Shown here one piece after another: positions 35,961 to 45,330 of a stretch of DNA of 64,000 nucleotides (within the stretch, counting starts at the first letter, position 1; each line of letters opens with the position of its first letter). Source of the DNA: Trichobilharzia regenti (lineage: Eukaryota; Platyhelminthes; Trematoda; Strigeidida; Schistosomatidae); NCBI GenBank assembly GCA_944472135.2, contig OX235270.1:47802352-47866351 (forward strand). The letters are read 5' to 3'. The translations under genes were made by a program, and so were the position numbers. The notes beneath the pieces were generated by a model. That model saw only the letters and a list, made by a program, of their open reading frames with translations. It was not told the origin of the DNA and did no database searches.

Positions 35961-38588
35961 AGATAAAAAGGAACGAACTCACCGGGGTTATCTGCGTAGA
36001 TGAAGTTCGCGGTTGCGCTCACCAGTTTAGCGGTTGATGGTATAGACGTTCGCGAACAGTACTGGGTATATTGACGCAAGATCTTATGCCAGCAACTTCT
36101 AACTTGTTTGATTCTCGTGTACCAAAGGCAAAGCAAAAGACTACAGCTGATTGTCCAAATTACGAGGTATATTTCGGAACCAAATCGCGGATTGAAGCGG
36201 AAGCTAAGCTGGCTAGTTATCGTGCACGACAGTGACACGACGGAGTACCAAATGGCGGGGATGCTCGACCGAAAGCCTTCAGCTCAACAAGTCGACTTAA
36301 ACTCTAAAGGTCAGTATCCAATTTTCACTGATGATTCTTATGGTCACGATGTAATTCTTCTCTTAGACATACTCCATTCCTATGGTCACTAATTTTGGGG
36401 AATTATATATCGCTATAAGAGAATTAGTTTTTCAATGTCCAAGCTGTGTTGGTGGCATCAAAGTTCAGCCCATCCATCTTGAAATGGAGGGTGATCCTCT
36501 CTTTCTAAAGCGTTAATTGATTGCATACGGTTTTCGACATACAGTTAAGAAGGAGTCAAGCAAGTTTTTTGACAGACGATACTTATACCAGTTGAATCTT
36601 CGAATTAAGCTACTCCCATTGTGACGCCAACAAAGCCTGATGAGAAAACACCAAGAATTTGTGGTGACTACTGTCTTACACACATTAGTCGCTTACTACA
36701 GCAAAGCTACACTACGCCAGAAACTGACGACATTCTGTACAAGCTACGTGGCTCAAAATACCTTTCCAAAATGGATCTCAAAGATATTTGTTTGCAGATT
36801 CCTTTTGACAAAGCTTCTAGTGCACAAACAATCTCTAATTCAAGAACCTTCACCTAATAGTATGTCGTCTCTGAGACCATGGATTGGTTCCCTTCAGTTT
36901 TACTCCAGACTCATTCCCATTTCCACTCAACTGATATCTCCACTTTTTGATATTATCTCCAGCAGGAACAACAACATGAGGATATCTTGCGAAGAACTTT
37001 GGAGTTTCTTAGTAGACAAGCCTTCTTAAGACCTATCTCAACGAAAGACGAGCTTGTCCTCACTATACATGCTTCTGTTATGGGTACAGATGCAGTACTT
37101 AAGCGAAATGGACAACTTGTTATTTGTATTTCGCGACGCCTAAGTGAGAGTGAAGAAGAGTATTCATAAACCCAGAAAGAGGCTATACCAGCTGTATGAG
37201 CGATAAGACACTTGCACAAGTAGCTCTTTGGTACTAAGCTTCACATGGTTACTGATCATCAGGCTTTCAAATTCATCTAAAATCCAGAAAAATCTTTGAA
37301 TATATCACCTGCTGCCGTGGTTCAAAGATGTACTCTAGAACTAAGTGCATATGATTACACCCCTGAACATAGATCGGCTAAGGATATATCTCATGCAGAC
37401 TTTTTATCTCGTCACTAATTATTTGAAAATTCTCCTATTGACACTGATTGTTTGTTAGCTCGGCCGCTACCTGTAGATAGAGTTCAACTTATATACGATA
37501 GTCGGACATATAACTGAAGCATTATAAATGCAGCGAAAAGAGGTTGGAGTATTCAGTGTGAACCAAGATTTCCGGACTTTCATAAGCGGAGAGAGGAGAT
37601 TCCAGCCCATCCCGATGGATTCCTTTGTGGATGTGGATTACCGTGGCCCTGATTCTCAAATTCATACTGTTTTAGTTATTGTGGATTCTTATGCTAGGTG
37701 TCCAGAAGTCATAATTACGTGCAGTCCTAAAGCAAAATTCACACACGGCTTTGAGGAAGATTTTTAGCTGAGAAGAAATTCCGAATGTCTCAATTACCGA
37801 GAGGAAATTCAATGGTTGGCTTAAACGTATGGGTTGTCGTCACCTGTACACAGCACCACGTCATACTCAGTCTAACAGGTCGGTGGAAAATGTTGTACGA
37901 ACATTGAAGTGTCGTAGCATCAATGAGTCCTAGGAATATTGATGAGCTAGAGGGGTGTGTAGATAAATTTCTACCTCAATATCGCAATACGGAGCGTATC
38001 AATACTCATGAAAGTACTGCTAAGCTACCCACATCTTGAATTCTCCAACCGCCTCTGATGTCCATGACTTCTAATGTACATCATTATGGAGAGAATGACT
38101 ATAGACCTTCAGTTGGAATCATTCAACAAAAAATGGGAAATTGAATGGTGAAGAGATTGGACATTGAAAATCATTCAATTCACAACAAACACGTGGATCA
38201 AGTGAAAATAAATGAAGTAGGTCTTTCAGATTATAATTTTAATGATTCCGCTACGAATCCTGATTTTGTAGATAATTCAGAAATAGGCCCAGACGATATT
38301 GGTAGAAACAGTATCTCAGAATCAGTAAGAAGATCGCAGAGACTTGCAGGCAAACCAAAATATCATTGTAAACATACAAGGAAACATTGGACATGTGGCG
38401 GATATGGTGATAGGCAATTTCTATTACTGTATTGTCTAAATGCTTACAGTTGTTTGATAATACTTATAATATGAATCACATTTTTTCCCTTCACGTTTCC
38501 AGTGGAATATAGGGCCTCAAGCTAGTGTCTTGAAGTTTCTGTAGCAGTGTTTAATTTCACAGGATGGGGTTGCTAGCCTCATGCCCAA
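35690..38588 (+). repeat. 2.9-kb block, copy 2 (direct with 45330-48232, inverted with 28587-31490)
   Basis: Contains the antisense Boudicca 5' end (35690-36417), the decayed G2 gypsy pol and a SINE body. Coordinates run at a constant offset of 9646 to the copy at 45.3-48.2 kb and at a constant sum of 67175 with the inverted copy at 28.6-31.5 kb. This copy ends where the BEL/Pao LTR begins. Confidence 0.9.
36435..38474 (+). pseudogene. Decayed Ty3/gypsy pol (family G2), copy 2
   Basis: Same content as the copy at 28701-30740, now on plus. RT fingers lie at 36621-36857, connection at 36860-36960, RNase H at 36987-37169, an integrase piece at 37528-37767 and the SQRLAGKPKYHCKH tail at 38145-38474. 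The RT palm is missing. Confidence 0.75.
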
Positions 38589-38727
38589 TGTCAATGGAGT
38601 TGAAGATTGAACGATCAATTCTTGGTTGTTTGCTTAAAATCAACTTCCCCAATTTTCGCGGAGGCATCAATACGACAGTCATCGTCTCATCGGTCGCTGT
38701 TTAGAAAGAAGAGGGTAACATCATCAG

Positions 38728-38769
<42 letters not shown>

Positions 38770-38943
38770 AGTTCGCTTATTCCTTTTATATGTTGGTGTA
38801 ACAATAAAGAAATCTCAAGCGGCAGATCGGTGTTTTGGTTTTTGCGTCCGTTATAACTAAGCGTTTCTGAAATCTTCGAAGAACAGCGTGGGCCCGAGCG
38901 TAGCGAGAGCTGGGCATTAACGGTTTATGAGACGTGATTGACA
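38589..38943 (+). repeat. 5' LTR of the BEL/Pao element
   Basis: Starts TGTCAATGGAGTTGAAG and ends GTGATTGACA, giving inverted termini TGTCAA/TTGACA. It matches the solo LTR at 54263-54620 (complement), except that about 50 bp are replaced here by a 38-nt A run (38728-38765). It is inserted into a SINE body: the uninterrupted sequence is visible at 48.23 kb. Confidence 0.9.
38728..38765. repeat. Poly(A) run of 38 nt inside the LTR
   Basis: A pure A homopolymer replacing the normal LTR sequence found in the 54.3-54.6 kb copy. It could be a real insertion or a low-confidence assembly patch. Confidence 0.9.
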
Positions 38944-39086
38944 GTTTCTGACGATAGAAACAGATCTGGCGGATTCAAACAGTTGGTGAAAGTTTGGATA
39001 GTCGCCGTTCATTTTTCCTGGTGCCGGTCAAGTCCTCTTTGAACAAGCAATATCTGGAACTTTTTGGAATTGGGTCAAGTTCAACA

Positions 39087-42000
39087 ATGCCTGGGTCAAA
39101 GAAGGGACAGAGTGTCTTGGATGCAAACAGGAAAGTAAGTCATGGTGACTTGTCTGTTAATTGTAACGATGTGTCTGATGTTAAGCATGACATGGTTGAT
39201 GTTACTGTTTCGCCGTTCAGGGATAATAGGAACATCAAACTCCCTAAGTTTGAACCACGGTGTTTTGATGGAAACCCGGCCGATTATTTACAGTTTGTTA
39301 AGGAGTTTGAGATCATGCTGAGTAGTTTTTTATTAAGTGATGAATTGAAATTGATGTATTTGATGAGGTATTGCACTGGAGATGCTTCAAGAGCTATACA
39401 GTGCTGTAAGCTCATGCCCCCTAATGAGGGATACGCTGAGGCTATGAGCATATTACGTCAAAGGTTTGGAAGACCTTCGATGATTGTAAGGAACGTATAC
39501 GAAGCTGTCAAAGGTAATGGCAGTCAACTTCGAGATGACTCCAAGGCACTCACTGAGTTTTTAGATAATCTTATGACTTACAAGAATACCTTGATTTCTA
39601 TGAATTTCATGAGTGACCTCAACTCCAGCTCAGTCCTAGAGGTAATTGCAAGACGCCTACCTACGCGGCTGCAAAGGAAATGGGTAAAAATAAGCTCTCG
39701 TATAGAGGAGGAGGGTATCGAGCCAAGGTTCGATGATATTCTTAGACTGGTGAAGGACAGTGTCAACCAGGCGATGGGCAAATTCGCCAGCATTTTGCAT
39801 TCTAAGGTAGAACCTAAGGAACCAGTGAATATAAGGAAGGCATTTGTGGTGAAGTCTCAAGACACAACGAGAAAGGATGAGTGTATTGTCTGCCATAACA
39901 TGCATCAATTGAGTGATTGTAATCGCTTTATCGCTATGTCACCCGTAGAAAGGTTAAAAATGGCAAAGCAGAAGCGGCTGTGTTTCAGTTGTTTAAAGAT
40001 TGGGCATACAAAGTGGAATTGTAAGGCGACAAATAAAGGAAGTAGTGGTTTAACGGATATGCACCCACTTCTGAGAACAGTGAACGAACCTGGGAGTTCG
40101 GTTAATTGTAATAGTATCTCTAGACCCCTTGACATCCCACAAGTTTTCTTAGGGGTATTACCAGTTAAGGTGAAAGGACCGAAATCTTCAGTAGAGACTT
40201 ATGCATTGTTGGATAATGGTTCAGACGTTACATTGATAGATGCTGAACTGGCTGGTTGCTTGGGTATTAAAGGCCCAAAGCAACCCTTGGTTGTAAATAC
40301 TTTCAATTCTGCGAAAACAGTAGTATGTGAGCGAGTGTCATTTCAGTTAGAATCCTTGGCTACTGGGGAGACCGTGGAAGTGGATACTGCTTACACTACC
40401 TCCAGTATGAAACTTGGCGAAGCTATAGTACCTAGTCGTGAAACGGTTGTCGGTAAGCCATACCTGTGTGACATACCTCTTCCAACATTGCAAGATGGAA
40501 GAGTGAGAGTACTCATTGGATGTAGTGTGCCAGAAGCTCACAAGGTATTAGAAGAGAGATTTGGAGGTAGAGATGATCTGTTTGCGACAAAAACACCACT
40601 GGGATGGACAGTGAGAGGACCTATACCCATAGTCCACATATCATCATTAGTTACAAACGATGGGGACAAACTAGAAACTATGATTAAAAATATGTATGAC
40701 AAGGAGTTTTGTGACTGCGGTGTCCCAGGGAAAGGTCGTTCTGTAGAAGACTTGAAAGCAGTTAAAATAGCCGAGGACTCTTGTAAATACGAAAACGGGC
40801 GTTTCAGCGTTGGCCTACCATGGAGATTCAAAGATAGACAGTTGATTTGTAATAGGAAAGTTGCTCTTAAGAGACTAATGGGTTTACAGAAGAAATTCCT
40901 GTCAGATGCAGAACTCTGGTCCAAATATAAGGAAGTCGTCGATAAACATATAGTGAAGGGTTACGTTGAAAGACTAGTTGATCAAAGTGAGCCAGGGAAG
41001 TGGTATTTGCCCCATCATCCCGTCTTTAACCCGAGGAAGCCAGGTAAACTCCGTGTGGTGTTTGATTGTTCTGCGAAACACGAAGGAGTCTCTTTAAATG
41101 ATAATCTGTATAGTGGCCCAGATTGCGTGAGCTCATTAGTGGGACTGCTATTGAGATTCAGAAAGTTTACAGTTGCTGTCGCGGCGGATATTGAGGAAAT
41201 GTTCCTTCAGGTGAAGGTGCCAGAGAGTGACAGAGATCACTTGAGGTTTTTGTGGTTTGATGACGGTCCTTGTGGTAAGGTGTCAGAATATAGGATGACA
41301 GTGCATCCATTTGGTGCCACATCCTCCCCATTTTGTGCTAATTTTGCTCTACGAAAGGCAGTGTCCACATTTGGTTCTAATGATTTGCTGGACGTCATAG
41401 ATTGTTGCTTCTACGTGGATGATTGTTTAGCCTCCTTCGATGATGATAAGTCTGCAGTTAGATTTGCAACAAGCATCACTGAAGTGTTAGCTAAGGCCGG
41501 CTTTCGTCTAACTAAGTGGGTCTCGAACAGCCTAGACGTTTTGAAGCATATAGATCCAGAAGACAGAGCACCTACCGTACGAGATTTGCCTGTTGATACT
41601 CTACCAGTTGAACGCACATTAGGTATGCGATGGGATGTGAACTCTGATACCTTTGGATTTAGTGTTGGTGATATTGATAAGCCAGTTACTCGGAGAGGTG
41701 TGCTCTCTGTGTTGTCGTCCGTGTTTGACCCACTTGGATTAGTAGCACCTTATCTACTTCCGGCTAGGAGGTTATTTCAAGAGACATGCAGGAAAGGGTT
41801 ACAGTGGGATGAACCATTAAGTGAGAGGCAGAGAGAAGAGTGGAAGGGGTGGGTTAACAGTTTAAGAATGCTGAATCTACATTCCGTCTCACGTCCACTT
41901 AAGCCGTCGAGAAATCATGATATAATTGACTTCCATGTTTTTTCTGATGCCTCTGAGGTTGGATTTGGTGCAGCCGTATACATCAGAACCACCTTAAGGA

Positions 42001-43961
42001 ATGATATAGATGTTAGCCTGGTGATGGGTAAATCCAGAGTTGCACCTCTAAAGACGGTTTCGATTCCGAGATTAGAACTTAATGCCGCCTTACTAGCTGC
42101 GCAGTTATTCACAACAGTGTGTAAAGAGTTGGATTACCCCAAGCATCCCGTAACGTTTTGGACTGATTCGATGTCTGTGATATATTATATACGCAACGAG
42201 TCAGCAAGATATGCATGTTTTGTAGCTAACAGAGTATCTCAAATTCGTGAACTAACCACTGTTGAGCAGTGGAGGTACGTACCGTCTGGAAAAAATCCAG
42301 CTGATCTAGCCTCGCGAGGAGTTATTGATATGAATGTGGTTAAAAATAAGTGGTGGAAAGGTCCAGAGTTCTTGCTAAGGGCTGATAGTATGTGGCCTCG
42401 TAGAGAAGATGAACCACCGATAAACGAGTGTGCCTTGGAGTTGAAGACAAGTGTCAGTTTAACATCTACTCAAGAAAGACATTCAGGTTTACATCCACTT
42501 TTTAAATATTATTCTTCTTGGTACAAACTACTGAAAGCTGTTGCGTGGTTGACACGATATGTTACGTATTTAAAGGTCATGCATCTTGCGGGATACGAAA
42601 ATATGAATGTGGGGCCTTTGAGAGTCGAAGATATTAGAAATGCAGAGTTAGCGATTTTGAGGGCTGCTCAGTGGGAAGCGTGGGGTGAGATTACCAAGGA
42701 GGATAGTCCCGATTTCGCAGATTTCAAGGTGCGGTTAGATAGATTATCTCCGATAGTTTCCGAAGGGATCGCTAGAGTTGGTGGACGTCTACAAATGTTA
42801 GAATCGTCATATGAGACCCGTCATCCGGCTTTATTACCTTGCTACCATCCAGTCACTGATCTCATTATAAGACACTACCATGTTCTTGAAGGTCATTTGG
42901 GTACTTCGCAAGTACTATCAAGTATTCGATGTAAGTTCTGGATAGTGAAGGGAGGTACTGCTGTCCGTAAAATAATTGATAAGTGCATGGAATGTAAACT
43001 CCGAAATGCTCGTCCAGTACAGCAGATAATGGCACCACTGCCAGCGTGGCAAGCTTCTGAAGGGAATTATCCATTTGAGTACGTTGGGGTGGATTTGTTC
43101 GGACCTTTTGTAGTGAAGAGAGGCAGAACCCTATGTAAAAGATATGGCTGTTTATTCACCTGTTTGAAAATGAGAGCTGTGCATATTGAGATGGTTCATA
43201 CGCTAACTACTGATTCATTCGTGCTAGCATTACATAGATTTATAAATCGCCGGGGTGTACCGAAGATGATGTTCAGCGACAGAGGGACTAATTTTGTTGG
43301 CTGTCACGCCGAGCTTAAAGAATACTTCGAAGGTCCTCAAACGAGAGTTCAGGAAGAGTTACTGAAAAGGAACATCGAGTGGCACTTCAATCCACCACAT
43401 GCCAGCCATAGAGGTGGGCTATGGGAAAGACTTATAGGAATTATCAAGCGTATTTTAAGCTCCATAATTAAAAACCAGAGTTTGAATGACGAAACGCTGG
43501 AGACATTTTTTTGTGAAGCTGAACGAATATTAAATGACCGGCCGTTATCACCTGTGAGGGACGACGTCAAGGATTTTGATGTGTTAACCCCAAATAAATT
43601 ATTGTTATTGAGAGGCAACCCTGGCATAGAGGACGCAAGCGGGGAAGGAATACCTACGATTAAAAGATGGAAACAAGCCAGGCACATGAAAGATATATTT
43701 TGGAAAAGATGGTTAAAGGAGTATGTTCTAACATTGCAGACCAGGGACAAGTGGAAAAAGTTGTGCCGAAACTTAAAGGTTGGTGACATAGTATTAGTAG
43801 CAGATAAATGTGCCACAGGTAGGTGGCCTTTGGGAGTGGTAGTAAGGCTGATCTGTAGTGGTGATGGATTGGTGAGGACGGTTGAGGTGAGAACTAGTTG
43901 TGGCATGTTGGTGCGAGATATCAGAAAACTGTGTCTCCTGGAAGGTGCTCATCTTCCATAA
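39087..43961 (+). CDS. BEL/Pao retrotransposon polyprotein, intact (1,624 aa)
   Basis: One uninterrupted frame. I take ATG 39087 as the start; the frame is open back to 38994 but has no earlier ATG. Approximate positions from that ATG: gag domain 50-160 (KLPKFEPRCFDGNPADYLQF); Cys/His knuckles 266-312 (CFSCLKIGHTKWNC); Pao-type aspartic protease about 373 (ALLDNGSDVTLID); RT 655-780 (RVVFDCSAK, AADIEEMFLQV, HPFGATSSPF, YVDD at 776-779); RNase H about 950 (FSDASEVGFGAA); integrase zinc domain 1263-1300 (GHLGTSQVL, CMECK); catalytic D, D, E in GVDLFGP, FSDRGTNF and GLWERL; and a C-terminal module with WPLGVVVRL. All enzymatic residues look intact, so this is the one potentially competent pol here. 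The downstream UTR and 3' LTR are absent: Boudicca sequence begins at 43950, just before the stop codon. Confidence 0.95.
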   Translation: MPGSKKGQSVLDANRKVSHGDLSVNCNDVSDVKHDMVDVTVSPFRDNRNIKLPKFEPRCFDGNPADYLQFVKEFEIMLSSFLLSDELKLMYLMRYCTGDASRAIQCCKLMPPNEGYAEAMSILRQRFGRPSMIVRNVYEAVKGNGSQLRDDSKALTEFLDNLMTYKNTLISMNFMSDLNSSSVLEVIARRLPTRLQRKWVKISSRIEEEGIEPRFDDILRLVKDSVNQAMGKFASILHSKVEPKEPVNIRKAFVVKSQDTTRKDECIVCHNMHQLSDCNRFIAMSPVERLKMAKQKRLCFSCLKIGHTKWNCKATNKGSSGLTDMHPLLRTVNEPGSSVNCNSISRPLDIPQVFLGVLPVKVKGPKSSVETYALLDNGSDVTLIDAELAGCLGIKGPKQPLVVNTFNSAKTVVCERVSFQLESLATGETVEVDTAYTTSSMKLGEAIVPSRETVVGKPYLCDIPLPTLQDGRVRVLIGCSVPEAHKVLEERFGGRDDLFATKTPLGWTVRGPIPIVHISSLVTNDGDKLETMIKNMYDKEFCDCGVPGKGRSVEDLKAVKIAEDSCKYENGRFSVGLPWRFKDRQLICNRKVALKRLMGLQKKFLSDAELWSKYKEVVDKHIVKGYVERLVDQSEPGKWYLPHHPVFNPRKPGKLRVVFDCSAKHEGVSLNDNLYSGPDCVSSLVGLLLRFRKFTVAVAADIEEMFLQVKVPESDRDHLRFLWFDDGPCGKVSEYRMTVHPFGATSSPFCANFALRKAVSTFGSNDLLDVIDCCFYVDDCLASFDDDKSAVRFATSITEVLAKAGFRLTKWVSNSLDVLKHIDPEDRAPTVRDLPVDTLPVERTLGMRWDVNSDTFGFSVGDIDKPVTRRGVLSVLSSVFDPLGLVAPYLLPARRLFQETCRKGLQWDEPLSERQREEWKGWVNSLRMLNLHSVSRPLKPSRNHDIIDFHVFSDASEVGFGAAVYIRTTLRNDIDVSLVMGKSRVAPLKTVSIPRLELNAALLAAQLFTTVCKELDYPKHPVTFWTDSMSVIYYIRNESARYACFVANRVSQIRELTTVEQWRYVPSGKNPADLASRGVIDMNVVKNKWWKGPEFLLRADSMWPRREDEPPINECALELKTSVSLTSTQERHSGLHPLFKYYSSWYKLLKAVAWLTRYVTYLKVMHLAGYENMNVGPLRVEDIRNAELAILRAAQWEAWGEITKEDSPDFADFKVRLDRLSPIVSEGIARVGGRLQMLESSYETRHPALLPCYHPVTDLIIRHYHVLEGHLGTSQVLSSIRCKFWIVKGGTAVRKIIDKCMECKLRNARPVQQIMAPLPAWQASEGNYPFEYVGVDLFGPFVVKRGRTLCKRYGCLFTCLKMRAVHIEMVHTLTTDSFVLALHRFINRRGVPKMMFSDRGTNFVGCHAELKEYFEGPQTRVQEELLKRNIEWHFNPPHASHRGGLWERLIGIIKRILSSIIKNQSLNDETLETFFCEAERILNDRPLSPVRDDVKDFDVLTPNKLLLLRGNPGIEDASGEGIPTIKRWKQARHMKDIFWKRWLKEYVLTLQTRDKWKKLCRNLKVGDIVLVADKCATGRWPLGVVVRLICSGDGLVRTVEVRTSCGMLVRDIRKLCLLEGAHLP

Positions 43962-43964
43962 CGA

Positions 43965-45330
43965 CTGATCGCGGGCGGCAATTCGAAAGTGGCTTATTCT
44001 TCGCCCTGACTAAAATCATAGGTTGCATGCGTTTTCGAACAACAGCCTACCATCCTCAAGCTAATGGTATGGTCGAACGTCTACACAGACAGCTAAAAGC
44101 TGGTCTGTCAGCTGCAAACACCACCCATTGGACTGAATCCTTGCCGTTAGTTCTCCTAGGGGTACGAAACGCCCTGAAAACCGATGCTGGTTGTACTAGC
44201 GCCGAGCTAGTATATGGCACGACACTGCGACTGCCTGGTGAATTTGTTTCTCCCTCGAGCTTCCCACCAGTGGTAGATCACGCTTCATACATCAGCAGGC
44301 TTAAAAACACAATGCGATCAGTTAAACCTGCTCCCCTTTGTCCACAGTCTATTGATGTTTTCGTTCATACGTGTTTAAAAAGTTCTTAACGTGTATTTGT
44401 TCGTCGAAACTCTATGCATAGACCTCTGGAACCTCCATACGACGGACCTTATAAAGTAATTAAACGTTCGGATAAATTCTTTGTCTTGGACAAAAATGGC
44501 CGCGAGGACACCGTCAGCAATGACCGTCTGAAACCGGCTTACTTGGAAGGTAATCCTATTACCATAGAGCTAAGCGTACCCCATAATCCACAAGTAACCG
44601 AAGATCGTTTAGACCTCGATGAAGTCACTAACACGGCGACAGCTACCGAATCTTCCGTCGAACCCCCTAAGGAAACCCGTTCTGGACGTACCATAAGGTT
44701 CCCAGAATATCTTCACACTTATACAACATAACGAAGTCGTGTGATTCATACAACCCATCCATTTGTGGTACTAATTATTTTTGTTTCTTTTCAGACATTA
44801 ATTTTTCTGATATAGCATCACCAAACACAAGTGGAACAATTTTTTCTAACCGTACAGTTTGCATGCACTACAAAATTTAAATGTTTATCTTTTCGATGTT
44901 TTAAATTTTGCATTATTTTACTGTATGCTGGATGCACATAATTTTTAAACAAATGCCGATTTGGCGCATTTTCCTCAACAAGGCTCTTAGCGCTCCTGTT
45001 TTCTTTTCCAGGTGCGACGGTCGCTGGACAAGAAACGAACGAAGCACGGGATCCAACGAACACCATCGAGGAAGCGATATACAGACACCCTATTAGCATT
45101 GGCAGACAAACCAGTAAGGCACGCCACCAAGCCGCTTGGAATATTTCTTCACCCGAAAGGGAACCATCGAGGTATTTTGCTTCTGGCTGGTTCTGTCTTA
45201 GGGTTTTCACAATCCCACTAGGGAGAAGTGAGGTGTAGCGGTAAATAATTCCCCAAAATTATTAACCATAGAAATAGATTGTCTTAGAGAAGAATAAGAT
45301 CGTGACCATAAGAATCAACAGTGAACATTG
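43965..45330 (+). pseudogene. Boudicca-type integrase 3' half, 3' UTR and LTR start (right-arm copy)
   Basis: Plus-strand copy of 32856-31490. It holds the second catalytic Asp (ITTDRGRQFES), GMVERLHR, the GPY-type module at 44414-44731, the polypurine tract 45221-45233 and an LTR start at 45234. The zinc domain and first catalytic Asp are absent because the copy begins at the BEL junction. Confidence 0.85.

Larger units (their letters stand above)
31490..36417 (-). mobile_element. Ty3/gypsy element of the CsRn1/Boudicca clade, decayed
   Basis: Minus strand order: 5' LTR 36417-36025, primer site 36024-36005, gag 35960-35122, protease 35106-34825, RT/RNase H 34834-33376, integrase 33445-32090, polypurine tract 31600-31588 (GGGAGAAGTGAGG) and a 3' LTR cut short at about 31490 (starting TGTAGCGG at 31587). 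The gag finger CWHHNTYGQEAKYC, a Cys/His pattern other than CCHC, is diagnostic of the CsRn1/Boudicca clade. Frameshifts separate every domain. Confidence 0.85.

Noticed and set aside
30758..36417. Inverted LTRs as a classical retroelement autointegration product
   Set aside because: Autointegration inverts a segment but does not duplicate the leader and gag start or mirror the flanking DNA, both of which are seen here.
38994..39086. Upstream extension of the BEL polyprotein to 38994
   Set aside because: The frame is open but starts only at TTG. The first ATG is 39087 and the gag domain lies downstream of it.
43898..44389. Novel fusion gene joining BEL C-terminus and integrase
   Set aside because: The frame is a chance read-through of the BEL/Boudicca junction in a different register from the BEL polyprotein. 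It encodes a truncated Boudicca integrase.
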